The notes below the pieces were generated by a model. That model made no database searches. It was given only the letters and a program-made list of their open reading frames with translations, and was not told the origin of the DNA. The position numbers and the translations under genes are program-made. From contig CAZAUF010000006.1 of NCBI GenBank assembly GCA_964488555.1, forward strand, positions 1-64,000: a stretch of 64,000 nucleotides of DNA, written 5' to 3'. How positions within the stretch are numbered: position 1 is the first letter of the stretch; every line of letters begins with the position of its first letter. The DNA comes from UBA2112 sp964488555 (GTDB lineage Bacteria; Patescibacteriota; Saccharimonadia; Saccharimonadales; Saccharimonadaceae). Positions 7,756 through 16,729 of the stretch are shown here, in pieces.

Positions 7756-8439
7756 TTATTGCCTGTAGCTCCCCTGCGCCTGGTCCGATGTTATCTTGCC
7801 ATGCTCCATCGTAATCACGCGGCGCTTCAGCTTGTTGACTATTTCAACGTTGTGCGTGGTCAGCAGCACAGTCGTACCGTATTTGTTGATCTTCTCTAGT
7901 AAGCGTACGATGTCCCAGCTGTGCTTCGGGTCTAGGTTACCTGTCGGCTCGTCGGCTATCAAAATCTTTGGTTGACGCACAACGGCACGCGCGATTGCCA
8001 CACGTTGACGCTCACCGCCAGATAGCTGGTGCGGAAACTTGTCCTCTTTGCCCGTAAGCCCGACGAGTTCGATGACTTTTGGTACCGTGTTCTTAATCTC
8101 GCGCCCCGTCATGCCAGCTATTTCCAGTGCGAACGCGACGTTTTCGTATACTGTTCGCTGTGGCAGCAGCTTGAAGTCCTGGAAAACCACGCCAATTTTG
8201 CGGCGTAGTAGCGGAATATGCTTATCCTTGAGGTCATCGTAGTCGATACCACCGACGACGATTTTGCCGCTGGTCGGCTTTTCCTCTCGAGTCAGGAGCT
8301 TCAGCAGGGTCGACTTGCCTGCACCACTGGTGCCGACGATGATGACAAATTCTTTCGGCTCAACATGCAAACTAATGCGGTTGAGTGCCGGTTTCGCGTC
8401 CTTGCCATACGATTTAGTAACCCTATCTAACAAAATCAT
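7756..8439 (-). CDS. ftsE: Cell division ATP-binding protein FtsE
   Basis: 227 residues from the ATG at 8439 (MILLDRVTKSYG). Walker A GTSGAGKST, Q-loop VFQDFKLLP, signature LSGGERQR, Walker B ILIADEPTGNLD and the H-loop TTHN are all present. A longer reading frame opens at 8475, but the -10 TATAAT (8450-8455) lies inside that extension and 10 nt before the chosen ATG. The longer start is therefore rejected and the mRNA is probably leaderless. ATPase partner of FtsX. Confidence 0.95.
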   Translation of the reverse strand: MILLDRVTKSYGKDAKPALNRISLHVEPKEFVIIVGTSGAGKSTLLKLLTREEKPTSGKIVVGGIDYDDLKDKHIPLLRRKIGVVFQDFKLLPQRTVYENVAFALEIAGMTGREIKNTVPKVIELVGLTGKEDKFPHQLSGGERQRVAIARAVVRQPKILIADEPTGNLDPKHSWDIVRLLEKINKYGTTVLLTTHNVEIVNKLKRRVITMEHGKITSDQAQGSYRQ

Positions 8440-8449
8440 TGTTATGCAT

Positions 8450-8458
8450 ATTATAGCA
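8450..8458 (-). promoter_or_regulatory. Extended -10 promoter of ftsEX
   Basis: TATGCTATAAT on the minus strand, with no convincing -35 at 17-18 bp. It fixes the ftsE start at 8439. Confidence 0.65.
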
Positions 8459-8508
8459 TAAGTTTTATGCGCCACGGACGAGAGTTGGTGATTTGTTTTA
8501 TCTGCCAG

Positions 8509-9588
8509 TTAGCTTAGATTTGCTTCGAGGTATGCAGTAACAAACCCGTCAATTTTGCCATCCAGCACTGCTTGAGGGTCCTTTTCTTCATACTTCGTCC
8601 GCGTGTCTTTCACGAGCGTATATGGGTGCAGTACGTAGTTACGAATTTGCGAGCCCCAATTCGCTGACTCACCCGCTCTGAGTTCCGCGACGCTTTCGGC
8701 GTGCTGCTCCATCTGCAGCTGCGCCAGCTTGGAACGAAGAATCTTCATGGCTGTTTCTTTGTTTTGCAGCTGCGAACGTTCGTTCTGAATCGCCACCACT
8801 ATACCCGTAGGTACATGCGTCACTCGCACGGCACTATCGGTCGTATTCACACTCTGACCACCGTGGCCGCCCGCACGATACACGTCGACTTTCAAATCTT
8901 TGTCATCTATCACCACTTCATCCGGCGTATCGATTTGCGGCAGCACCTCCACCAAAGCGAAACTGGTCTGACGCAGGTTGTCGCTATTAAACGGACTCAG
9001 GCGCACCAGACGGTGCACGCCGTTTTCGCTTCGTAACCTGCCATACGCATATGGTCCGGTGATTTCGATGACGCTCGTCTTGATACCAGCCTCTTCGCCC
9101 GCCGACCGTTCGACGGTACTTGTCGTCATGTCTGATTTCTCTGCCCAGCGCAGATACATGCGCTCCAGCATTTCGGCGAAATCCTGCGCATCAGTCCCGC
9201 CCACTCCGGCACTGATGCGGATAATCGCATTGTGATCATCGTATTTGCCGTTGAATAGCAGCTCCTTTTTCCGTTCCGTGAGTTCTTTTTCGAGTGCGTC
9301 TATTTGCCCCTCGAATTCGGCCACCAGGCTGTCATCACCCATGCTCATCAGCTCCACAATGTCGTCTACCTGACTTTTCAATGTTTGCCATGGCTGCACC
9401 ATGGCAGCAAGTGCCGCCTGCTGCTTGCTCTTCGCTTGTGCATCAGCGGGATTATTCCACACCTCAGGCACCGCGAGCTCGGCATCGAGTCTCGACAACT
9501 GTTCGGCCTTATCATCAATTGCCAACTGCTCGTACGCGGCAGCGACGTCACTTCTGAGAGCTTGTATCCGTTTTTCTAGCGGTTGCAT
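8509..9588 (-). CDS. prfB: Peptide chain release factor 2
   Basis: 359 residues from the ATG at 9588 (MQPLEKRIQ). SPF in VRLSPFNSDN is the RF2 stop-codon discriminator for UAA/UGA, and GGHGGQSVN holds the catalytic GGQ. No programmed frameshift is present; the frame is continuous. The presence of RF2 means UGA is read as stop here. TACAAT lies 8 nt before this ATG; an upstream in-frame start at 9639 would precede the promoter and reach into murI. Confidence 0.95.
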   Translation of the reverse strand: MQPLEKRIQALRSDVAAAYEQLAIDDKAEQLSRLDAELAVPEVWNNPADAQAKSKQQAALAAMVQPWQTLKSQVDDIVELMSMGDDSLVAEFEGQIDALEKELTERKKELLFNGKYDDHNAIIRISAGVGGTDAQDFAEMLERMYLRWAEKSDMTTSTVERSAGEEAGIKTSVIEITGPYAYGRLRSENGVHRLVRLSPFNSDNLRQTSFALVEVLPQIDTPDEVVIDDKDLKVDVYRAGGHGGQSVNTTDSAVRVTHVPTGIVVAIQNERSQLQNKETAMKILRSKLAQLQMEQHAESVAELRAGESANWGSQIRNYVLHPYTLVKDTRTKYEEKDPQAVLDGKIDGFVTAYLEANLS

Positions 9589-9596
9589 ATAGTCCC

Positions 9597-9624
9597 ATTG
9601 TACCGTATCTGTTCGTGATACACT
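9597..9624. promoter_or_regulatory. Divergent prfB/murI promoter region
   Basis: The two start codons face away from each other with only 43 bp between them. Minus-strand TACAAT (9597-9602) serves prfB with an 8-nt gap to its ATG. Plus-strand TACACT (9619-9624, extended TGA) serves murI with a 7-nt gap. Both transcripts should be leaderless. Confidence 0.65.
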
Positions 9625-9631
9625 GAGGCAT

Positions 9632-10297
9632 ATGACCAAAATCGGCGTTTTCGACTCTGGAATCGGCGGGCTGTCTGTAGCCCAAAAGCTTGAGAAGCTA
9701 TTTCCGGAAGTAGAAATATTGTTTACAAACGATAGCGCAAATGTCCCCTATGGCTCAAGGCGCCGAGCTGACATTGCTCGACTCACGGAGACCGCACTGC
9801 AACCACTCATAGATGCGCAGTGCGATGCTATCGTTATCGCTTGCAACACCGCAACCACCAACGTGATAAATGACCTGCGTAAGCGTTATCCTGACACCCA
9901 CTTCGTCGGTATCCTACCTAAGGTAAAACCAGCCGCACAGATGACCAAAACAGGTACGATCGCTGTACTGGCGACACCCAGTACGCTCACAAGCAATCGC
10001 TATCATGAGCTAAAACTTCGCTGGGCACCACGCACAACAATCATCGAACCAGACTGCTCGAAATGGGCAAGCATGATCGAACGCGGTGATGCTGATCGCA
10101 TCGACATAGACACATTCATACGTGAACTAAAACGTTGGGATATCGATATTATCGTACTCGGCTGTACGCACTATCACTGGCTCAGGGAGCGCATACAAAA
10201 GGCCGCCGGGCCCCATATAAAAGTTCTCGAGCCATCCGATGCTATCGGCGCACGACTGGATTCTCTGCTTTCTATAAATTCTGTACTGCCTGAATAA
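9632..10297 (+). CDS. murI: Glutamate racemase
   Basis: 221 residues. FDSGIGGLS, the first catalytic Cys in IACNTATTN and the second in LGCTHYHWL are all present, so an active two-base racemase making D-Glu for peptidoglycan is expected. It is about 40 residues shorter than typical MurI. The 3' end overlaps murD by 26 bp, tail to tail. GAGG lies 3 nt before the ATG but within the predicted start of the mRNA, so it is unlikely to act as a Shine-Dalgarno. Confidence 0.94.
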   Translation: MTKIGVFDSGIGGLSVAQKLEKLFPEVEILFTNDSANVPYGSRRRADIARLTETALQPLIDAQCDAIVIACNTATTNVINDLRKRYPDTHFVGILPKVKPAAQMTKTGTIAVLATPSTLTSNRYHELKLRWAPRTTIIEPDCSKWASMIERGDADRIDIDTFIRELKRWDIDIIVLGCTHYHWLRERIQKAAGPHIKVLEPSDAIGARLDSLLSINSVLPE

Positions 10298-11567
10298 ACT
10301 GATTGCCTCGATCGGCATAATCACGGAACATGTCGAAACTCGCGCAGGCAGGACTCAGGATAACCACATCGCCAGCTTCTGCCGAGGCGGCGGCTGTCTT
10401 AACGATATTTTCCATCGTCACCGACGAACCGAGGTTCGTATAGCGCGCAAATCCGAGCTCTTTAAAGGCTGCTTCAATCTTCGAAGCTTCACTTCCGATT
10501 ATCAGTGCTCTGCGTATAGTATCGCTCTTTTCCATCACCAATCGTGCCAACTCATCATAGTTTGCACCCTTGTCGGACCCGCCAAGTATGATGACTTTTG
10601 GTGCCTCAAATGCTGCTAGTGCCGCGATAGCACTACCCGGGGTTGTCGCGATACTATCGTCATAATATTCCACGTCGTTGACCGAGCGCACGAACTTCAA
10701 TCGATGCGGCAATCCCTCAAAAGCTTTCAGACCTCGTTCGATATCATTGCCATCTTTAACCCACGGCCACACTGCAGCGATGGCAGCACAGGCATTGTCA
10801 CGATTGTGCTGACCGGGGAGGCGAAGCGCGCCGACTGAACACAATTGTTGTTCACCATAGTAAAATGCACCTTCTTTCACATGCGCACCCTTCTCGTCAG
10901 GGTATGCCGTTTTCGCGCCAGGAGAGAGATTCCCTATCTGTTCCGCATATGGGTTGCCCTTTCGATATATCACTATATCTTCGGGCTTTTGGTGTTTTGT
11001 GATGTTCGATTTAGCGGCTATATAGTCATCAAAATCCCTATGGACATCCAAGTGTTCGGGCTCTACGCCGAGTACCACAGCCACGTGCGGGCTGATATCT
11101 AATTCCCATAGCTGAAAACTACTCATCTCATACACGACCACATCGGTTGGCTTCACTTGATAAAGAACATCGAGCGCGCCCACGCCGATATTCCCTACAA
11201 GCCAGGCTCTCTTACCTGACGCGTCCAGAATTGACTTGATGATACTCGAAACAGTCCCTTTACCTTTCGTCCCCGTCACTCCGATGACAGGAGCCGGACA
11301 ATGCTGCAAAAATTCACGAGTGGCAGTAGTCAGCTCACCGGCCACATCCACTTCCCATGGCGGTATAGCCGGGGTTTTGATGGTCAAATCAGCAGTGATC
11401 CCTTTGAAATTTGTCACGTTACCGACAAACTTCATGTCGCCTGGCAACGGATTTTTTGGCTCTGGCTTGTTGTCGTAAGCCGTAAACGTCGCATCGGGAA
11501 ACTTCGCGCGAAAATACTTATAGACGCTTTCGCCTTCGACGCCGTAGCCAAGAATCGCTATGTTCAT
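10272..11567 (-). CDS. murD: UDP-N-acetylmuramoyl-L-alanine--D-glutamate ligase
   Basis: 431 residues with the Mur-ligase P-loop VTGTKGKGT, an N-terminal Rossmann domain (AILGYGVEGESV) and the C-terminal domain with DSIATTPGS and ILGGSDKG. It adds D-Glu, the product of the convergent murI, to UDP-MurNAc-L-Ala in the cytosol. It lies 12 bp after the M16 peptidase gene, but TATACT (11574-11579) is 6 nt before the ATG and inside the end of the upstream gene, so it may have its own leaderless transcript. Confidence 0.95.
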   Translation of the reverse strand: MNIAILGYGVEGESVYKYFRAKFPDATFTAYDNKPEPKNPLPGDMKFVGNVTNFKGITADLTIKTPAIPPWEVDVAGELTTATREFLQHCPAPVIGVTGTKGKGTVSSIIKSILDASGKRAWLVGNIGVGALDVLYQVKPTDVVVYEMSSFQLWELDISPHVAVVLGVEPEHLDVHRDFDDYIAAKSNITKHQKPEDIVIYRKGNPYAEQIGNLSPGAKTAYPDEKGAHVKEGAFYYGEQQLCSVGALRLPGQHNRDNACAAIAAVWPWVKDGNDIERGLKAFEGLPHRLKFVRSVNDVEYYDDSIATTPGSAIAALAAFEAPKVIILGGSDKGANYDELARLVMEKSDTIRRALIIGSEASKIEAAFKELGFARYTNLGSSVTMENIVKTAAASAEAGDVVILSPACASFDMFRDYADRGNQFIQAVQNL

Positions 11568-11579
11568 ATGGTCAGTATA

Positions 11580-12872
11580 CTAGCTGCTCGCACTTTCGAA
11601 CAGCACCGACAACTTGTTGTTCAGCTGAGTCAACTCCTTGCGCTCGCCACTGCTTACGCCAGCCAACACATGAATATTGTGCGCTATAAATTCGCGCGCC
11701 GTCGCAATCATACAGTCACGATTCGTTTTACGAATCGAGTCTGGTACTTTTTCGTATTCTTTCACAAAGTCATCGGCAAAAAAGCGATTGGTGTAGAAGT
11801 TGCTGATTTGCGAAACAGTCTGCGCACCCATCTGATGACGCCCCAACGCGTATGATTTAGCAGCGTTGATCTCCGCTTCAGTAATCTGACCGTCCAGTAC
11901 GGCCGTCAACTCACGAACGATGATGTCAAACAACGCATCAGATGTCTCCAGATTTACCTGCCCGCCAAAATCCCACGATGAATCATGAAATCCGACGGAT
12001 GTATCGCTGAACATGCCGTACGCCAAGCCCTTTTTGCGCGCCGCACCGTAGATACGTGACGTCATCGTACCGGTCAAAATATGGTCCAGGCAGTTCATGG
12101 CATCGGACTCTTCTTCGCTTAATTCTCTTGGTAAAATCATAGACCATGCGAACGTCAGGTTCGAAGCTTCCTTGCGCCTGATCAGCGTCGGGCTGCCACT
12201 ATGAAACTCATCCTGAGGTGCTGCAAATCGTTCTCCGCGCGGCAGTTCCCATTCTTCGAGGCGGCGTTTGATCTCGCTCTTACGCCCATGGAGTCTACCT
12301 GAAATCACAAAACGCATGTTGGCAGCAGTATGTGTACGAGCGTGATGTTCCTTGATGTGGTGAAGTTTCACTCTGGGAATCGTACGTAAACGTTGATTGA
12401 ACGTCAAAACGTCTTCGCCCAGGAGCTGCTGCACCTTTGGCCACAGCACTCGGTTGTGATTGTTTAAAAAGCCTGTCAGCTCACTTTTTACATTGCCTTT
12501 TTCTGCCTCTAGTTCTGTCGAATTGAATCGCGGCTGACAAATCGACAGCCGTTGCAGCTCAAATATCCGTTCCCACTCAAAATCAGCACAGTCAGCCAGA
12601 TAAACCATGCTCATATCGCTGGTATACGCGTTGTGATACGCACCATTTTTCGTAAACTCAGCCTCGAACTCATGCTCATCCTTGAACTTTGCATTGGCTC
12701 CAAAGGCCATATGTTCCATGATGTGCGCCGCTTCGTACACATTCTTGTTTTTCACATAGCGATTGCCGGCTCGGAATTGGAATTGAAAACTCATGACAGT
12801 CGCACCGGGGACATCGATGAGGAGCCCTTTCGCGCCGTTACGGAGCTTTACCTCTTCAACGGTATGCTTCAT
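11580..12872 (-). CDS. M16-family (pitrilysin-like) zinc peptidase
   Basis: 430 residues. The inverted zinc motif HIMEH (about residues 50-54) and the downstream Glu in ELEAEKGNVKSEL define an active M16 N-domain. A second, non-catalytic M16 domain follows (about 210-430). The single-chain two-domain size resembles bacterial PqqL/MPP-beta-like peptidases. It starts 10 nt after the secA stop with AGGTAAG as a Shine-Dalgarno overlapping that stop, so it is co-transcribed with secA. No signal peptide is seen; substrates unknown. Confidence 0.9.
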   Translation of the reverse strand: MKHTVEEVKLRNGAKGLLIDVPGATVMSFQFQFRAGNRYVKNKNVYEAAHIMEHMAFGANAKFKDEHEFEAEFTKNGAYHNAYTSDMSMVYLADCADFEWERIFELQRLSICQPRFNSTELEAEKGNVKSELTGFLNNHNRVLWPKVQQLLGEDVLTFNQRLRTIPRVKLHHIKEHHARTHTAANMRFVISGRLHGRKSEIKRRLEEWELPRGERFAAPQDEFHSGSPTLIRRKEASNLTFAWSMILPRELSEEESDAMNCLDHILTGTMTSRIYGAARKKGLAYGMFSDTSVGFHDSSWDFGGQVNLETSDALFDIIVRELTAVLDGQITEAEINAAKSYALGRHQMGAQTVSQISNFYTNRFFADDFVKEYEKVPDSIRKTNRDCMIATAREFIAHNIHVLAGVSSGERKELTQLNNKLSVLFESASS

Positions 12873-12882
12873 GACGACTTAC

Positions 12883-15498
12883 CTATTTACGGCCTTTTTT
12901 ACGATTCTGACGTTGCGCCTTTTTCTTCTTGCGCGCTTGATTGCGGATCTTGTTTTCATCTTTTTGCTTCTTAGCCACCGAAAAATCACCGTCACGATTT
13001 TGCTCACCGCTCGTGATTTCATTGACACCGCGCTCAACTGAATGTTCGGCAAGTCGAGTCAATTCAGTTTCGTAATCTTCCTCGGCAGTTGCTACAACAT
13101 CGGTCCTGTGAACGTGCATGATCGCCCCCAAAACTTCATCACGGAGCGTTGCCTGCAAACTATCAAATAGCTTGGCACTTTCTGAACGATATTCTACCAG
13201 CGGATCACGCTGACCGACCGAACGCCAGTGGATACCCTCGCGCAGATGCTGCATATTCTCGAGGTGTTGCATCCATAGTGAGTCTAGTACCTGCAAATAC
13301 ACGTCGCGCTCAACTTTGCGCATTATCTCCGGAGTCAGCTCCTTTTCTTTAGCCGCATACAGCTTCATCACTTCAGTTTTTGCCAGTTCAAGACGAGTCT
13401 TGTCGCGCTTTTCGGCACCGATTTTCATGAGTTTGACATCACTTACAGGAAATGCTGCGCCAAATGTTTCTGCAAATTTCGGATTGTTCTTGGCTGGCAA
13501 AGCGGTCAAATCCGCTAATTTCTCATTTATCAGACGCTCAATTTCAGGTTTGATATTGTCACCTTCCAAAATCTTGCGACGCATTACGTACACCACGCGA
13601 CGATGACGGTTGATGACGTTGTCATACTGCACGACGTTCTTTCGAATGTCGTAGTTGTAACCCTCGACACGTTTTTGTGCAGCCTCAAGCGTTTTTGACA
13701 CAGCTTTGTTTTGGATCGGCGTGTCTTCATCAACGCCCAGACGATCCATCAGCTTCGCAATACGTTCGCCCTGGAAAATACGCATCAAGTCATCTTGCGT
13801 TGAAACATAAAACTGAGTGTCACCCGGGTCACCCTGACGACCGCCACGACCGCGTAGCTGATTGTCGATGCGACGTGACTCGTGTCGTTCAGAACCAATG
13901 ACGACCAGGCCGCCAAGTTCTTTGACGCCATCACCAAGCTTGATGTCCGTACCACGTCCGGCAATGTTCGTTGCTAGTGTGATCGCACCCTTTTCACCGG
14001 CTTTTTCGATAATCGCCGCTTCGCGCTCATTGTTTTTCGCGTTCAATATCTCGTATTTTATGCCTTCTTTTTTCAGATAGTTAGCGATCAGCTCGTTCTT
14101 GGCGATCGACGCGCTACCCACCAGCACCGGACGACCAATCTCGTGATACTCCTTTATCGCTTGCGCCACAGCTTTGAGCTTAGAGGCTTCAGTCTTGTAA
14201 ATTAGATCGTCATGATCCACACGTGCAATTGGTTTGTTCGGTGGTACCTGGATAACATCCAGACTATAAATTTGCTGGAACTCTTCTGCCTCCGTAAACG
14301 CAGTACCAGTCATACCAGATAGCTTATTGTAGAGACGGAAATAATTCTGGAACGAAATCGTCGCGAGCGTCATGCTTTCCTGAAGCACTGGTACACCTTC
14401 CTTTGCCTCGATTGCCTGATGAAGGCCTTCATTGTAGCGACGACCCTGCATCAGACGACCAGTGTGCTCATCGACGATGATAACTTCACCGTCATTGGTA
14501 ACCACGTAGTCTTTGTCGCGATGAAACAACGTCTGTGCCTTCAATGCTTGATCCATGTGATACACAGAGCGGACATAATCAGGGCTGTACAAGTTTTTTA
14601 TACCGAGCATTTTCTGGACCTTTTCGACGCCCTCATCACTCAAGGCAACGGTGCGGCGCTTTTCGTCCAGTACATAGTCGGCAGGAACCAGCTTGGAGGC
14701 GACTTTTGCGAATTGATAGTAGCTATCAGGGTTTTCAGCAGCAGGTGCACTGATGATAAGCGGAGTACGAGCTTCATCGATGAGGATAGAGTCTACCTCG
14801 TCCACGATTGCAAAGTTCAATTCGCGCTGACGCACCTCTTCCAGCTCGTTCACCATGTTGTCGCGTAGGTAATCAAAGCCAAATTCGTTGTTCGTGCCAT
14901 ATGTGATATCAGCAGCATAGGCTTCTTTACGGGTGACAGGACGGAGTTTGCGCATGCGTGGATCGTCATGATTCTCATTGTCGTACTCAGGATCATAGAT
15001 AAACGACGCATCATTGACGATGACACCGGTCGACAGTCCCAGGAAATGATACAACTCGCCCATCCAGCCCGCATCACGCTGTGCCAGGTAATCATTCACG
15101 GTCACCAAGTGCACGCCTTTGCCGCTGAGAGCATTCAGATACACCGGCAGTGTGGCGACGAGTGTTTTACCTTCACCAGTCTTCATCTCGGCCACGTTGC
15201 CATCATGAAGTGCCATACCACCAATCAACTGCACGTCGAAGTGACGCATACCGAGCACACGATCGCTTGCTTCACGAACTAGAGCGAACGCATCGGGCAA
15301 AATATCATCGAGTTTCGTACCCTTTTTCTCCAGCCGCTTTCTCAAGACTTCCGTTTGCTTTTTCAGCTCCGGTTTGGTCATTTTGTGATACTTGTCAGCA
15401 AGCGCGTTGATCGCGCCGACCTTTTTCTCCAACCCTTTGATAATCCGCTTCTGCGGATCTCCGAATACCTTTGTTAGTACTGTTTGTCGATTAACCAT
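12883..15498 (-). CDS. secA: Preprotein translocase ATPase SecA
   Basis: 871 residues from the ATG at 15498 (MVNRQTVLTK). Walker A MKTGEGKTLVA, the DEVDS helicase motif in FAIVDEVDSILID, and the NIAGRGTDIKLG and RGRGGRQGD motifs of the second helicase half are present. The C-terminus is a Lys/Arg-rich tail instead of the Cys-rich SEC-C zinc motif. AGGAG lies about 11 nt before the ATG and TATAAT at 15544-15549, giving a leader of about 40 nt. An eight-codon longer start is possible but has no upstream signal. It drives export of the many signal-peptide proteins in this window. Confidence 0.97.
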   Translation of the reverse strand: MVNRQTVLTKVFGDPQKRIIKGLEKKVGAINALADKYHKMTKPELKKQTEVLRKRLEKKGTKLDDILPDAFALVREASDRVLGMRHFDVQLIGGMALHDGNVAEMKTGEGKTLVATLPVYLNALSGKGVHLVTVNDYLAQRDAGWMGELYHFLGLSTGVIVNDASFIYDPEYDNENHDDPRMRKLRPVTRKEAYAADITYGTNNEFGFDYLRDNMVNELEEVRQRELNFAIVDEVDSILIDEARTPLIISAPAAENPDSYYQFAKVASKLVPADYVLDEKRRTVALSDEGVEKVQKMLGIKNLYSPDYVRSVYHMDQALKAQTLFHRDKDYVVTNDGEVIIVDEHTGRLMQGRRYNEGLHQAIEAKEGVPVLQESMTLATISFQNYFRLYNKLSGMTGTAFTEAEEFQQIYSLDVIQVPPNKPIARVDHDDLIYKTEASKLKAVAQAIKEYHEIGRPVLVGSASIAKNELIANYLKKEGIKYEILNAKNNEREAAIIEKAGEKGAITLATNIAGRGTDIKLGDGVKELGGLVVIGSERHESRRIDNQLRGRGGRQGDPGDTQFYVSTQDDLMRIFQGERIAKLMDRLGVDEDTPIQNKAVSKTLEAAQKRVEGYNYDIRKNVVQYDNVINRHRRVVYVMRRKILEGDNIKPEIERLINEKLADLTALPAKNNPKFAETFGAAFPVSDVKLMKIGAEKRDKTRLELAKTEVMKLYAAKEKELTPEIMRKVERDVYLQVLDSLWMQHLENMQHLREGIHWRSVGQRDPLVEYRSESAKLFDSLQATLRDEVLGAIMHVHRTDVVATAEEDYETELTRLAEHSVERGVNEITSGEQNRDGDFSVAKKQKDENKIRNQARKKKKAQRQNRKKGRK

Positions 15499-15581
15499 AA
15501 AAAGCCCTACTCCTGCCGTCACAGCTGAAAATAACTAGCTATTATTATAGCGTATTTTTGACCGAAAAACACTTGTTTTCG

Positions 15582-15962
15582 TCAAATTTCAGCAGTTTCA
15601 GGGCGATAACCCCGCTTGAATCGTGCCAAGACCGCACGTCGACCAGTGTGCTTGATCGTTTCGGTCTTGTATTTGTGCATCTGCGCAGCGAGTTTTGCTT
15701 CCACGATATCGAGTGCCGCCAGCATGTTGACGGTCGAATCCTTTGCGGTCATGACCTTGTTGGGTACTCGCAGTACGACTTCCGCTTCGTACTTATTGCC
15801 GTGTGATCGATTGACCTCTCTCAATATAACTTCCGCACTCGCGGTCTTGCGCGCATGTCGCGGCAAGTAGCGATCCAGCCGACTTATCTTTTTGATGACA
15901 TATTTTTTGGTCGCGTCATCGACATCGTATTTGACGCCGGTGATGGAGATTCTGTTAATCAT
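15582..15962 (-). CDS. hpf: Ribosome hibernation-promoting factor / RaiA family
   Basis: 126 residues from the ATG at 15962 (MINRISITG), chosen because AGGAGGGG lies about 5 nt upstream. The frame is open to 16109 but that extension overlaps the promoter. The fold pattern of the S30AE domain is visible: ITGVKYDVDDATKKYVIKKISRLDRYLP, then VNRSHGNKYEAEVVLRVP. It has the short form without the C-terminal dimerisation domain of long HPF. It binds 30S subunits during slow growth. Confidence 0.92.
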   Translation of the reverse strand: MINRISITGVKYDVDDATKKYVIKKISRLDRYLPRHARKTASAEVILREVNRSHGNKYEAEVVLRVPNKVMTAKDSTVNMLAALDIVEAKLAAQMHKYKTETIKHTGRRAVLARFKRGYRPETAEI

Positions 15963-15984
15963 GCATCCCCTCCTCTGTACTTCT

Positions 15985-16005
15985 ATTATACCGCACAAGC
16001 GGTAT
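15985..16005 (-). promoter_or_regulatory. hpf promoter with inverted repeat
   Basis: TATAAT (15985-15990) overlaps a perfect 7-bp inverted repeat, ATACCGC-ACAA-GCGGTAT (15988-16005), which would cover the -10 and spacer. It may be an operator; the binding protein is unknown. Confidence 0.5.
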
Positions 16006-16019
16006 TCGTGCATGGCGCA

Positions 16020-16046
16020 CAAAAATGACCGCCGCCTAGCGATCAT
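16020..16046 (-). terminator. Terminator after the methyltransferase gene
   Basis: Minus-strand ATGATCGC and GCGGTCAT (one G-U) form an 8-bp stem followed by five T, between the gene ending at 16072 and the hpf promoter. Confidence 0.75.
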
Positions 16047-16071
16047 TTTCGGACCAAAATATATCGCAGCA

Positions 16072-16683
16072 CTATTTCTCTGCGATGACGTGCAGCCAGC
16101 CTTCTCCACCCTCTATATCTGCGGCAGAAAACCCAGCGACCTGGAGTTCACGCTTCAAATCATCTTGTTGCCAATGGCAGAAATACCGCATGCCGCCCAC
16201 TTTTCTATCAGACCAATGAGTACCTTCGCCCTCGGCAATCGTAAAGCTTAACCGTCCACCATCGTTCAGTGCATCGTGGGTCTTGCGCAACACACCAGCG
16301 AGTTCTTCAGGGGTAAAATGCAGAAATACCGCGTTTGCTAGTATCAAATCATAGCTTTCATCGATGTCATCCTTGATAATGTTGAGCTCGCGGGCATTGA
16401 AATTCGCTTTTTTTAGCAAATCGACAAAGCCTCGTGTGGCATCCGTGCACTCAACGGTATATCCCTGACCTTCCAAATAGTCAGCGTCGCGTCCAAACGC
16501 GCTTCCGATTTCCAGTATGCGGTCATCTGTGCTCAAACCCTCTACGGTCGCATCAAGCCATTTTTTCATAGCACCAGTCACCTCATGAGGCGTGCCCTCG
16601 ACATACTCTGTGATATGAGATTCATACGTCATGAGGGTTCTGTCATTACTGCCAATATGCTCGTTGTTTTTCGGTAGTTCCAT
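16072..16683 (-). CDS. Class I SAM-dependent methyltransferase
   Basis: 203 residues from the ATG at 16683 (MELPKNNE), which has GGGAGGAG about 6 nt upstream; a GTG at 16698 would lie within that site. Motif I is ILEIGSAFGRDADYL, followed by the acidic residue in VECTDAT, and motif II/IV is YDLILANAVFLHF. This is a Methyltransf_11/25-type fold. Substrate unknown; nothing in the context (serS upstream, hpf downstream) indicates it. Confidence 0.85.
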   Translation of the reverse strand: MELPKNNEHIGSNDRTLMTYESHITEYVEGTPHEVTGAMKKWLDATVEGLSTDDRILEIGSAFGRDADYLEGQGYTVECTDATRGFVDLLKKANFNARELNIIKDDIDESYDLILANAVFLHFTPEELAGVLRKTHDALNDGGRLSFTIAEGEGTHWSDRKVGGMRYFCHWQQDDLKRELQVAGFSAADIEGGEGWLHVIAEK

Positions 16684-16729
16684 GCCATCTCCTCCCACCT
16701 CTTATGGTTTGTATCAGTACATCACGTGG

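Noticed and set aside
8509..9639. Programmed frameshift in prfB
   Set aside because: The reading frame is continuous; no in-frame stop or slippery CTTTGA site near codon 25.
15963..16109. N-terminal extension of hpf
   Set aside because: It would cover the -10 box, and a strong Shine-Dalgarno precedes the downstream ATG.
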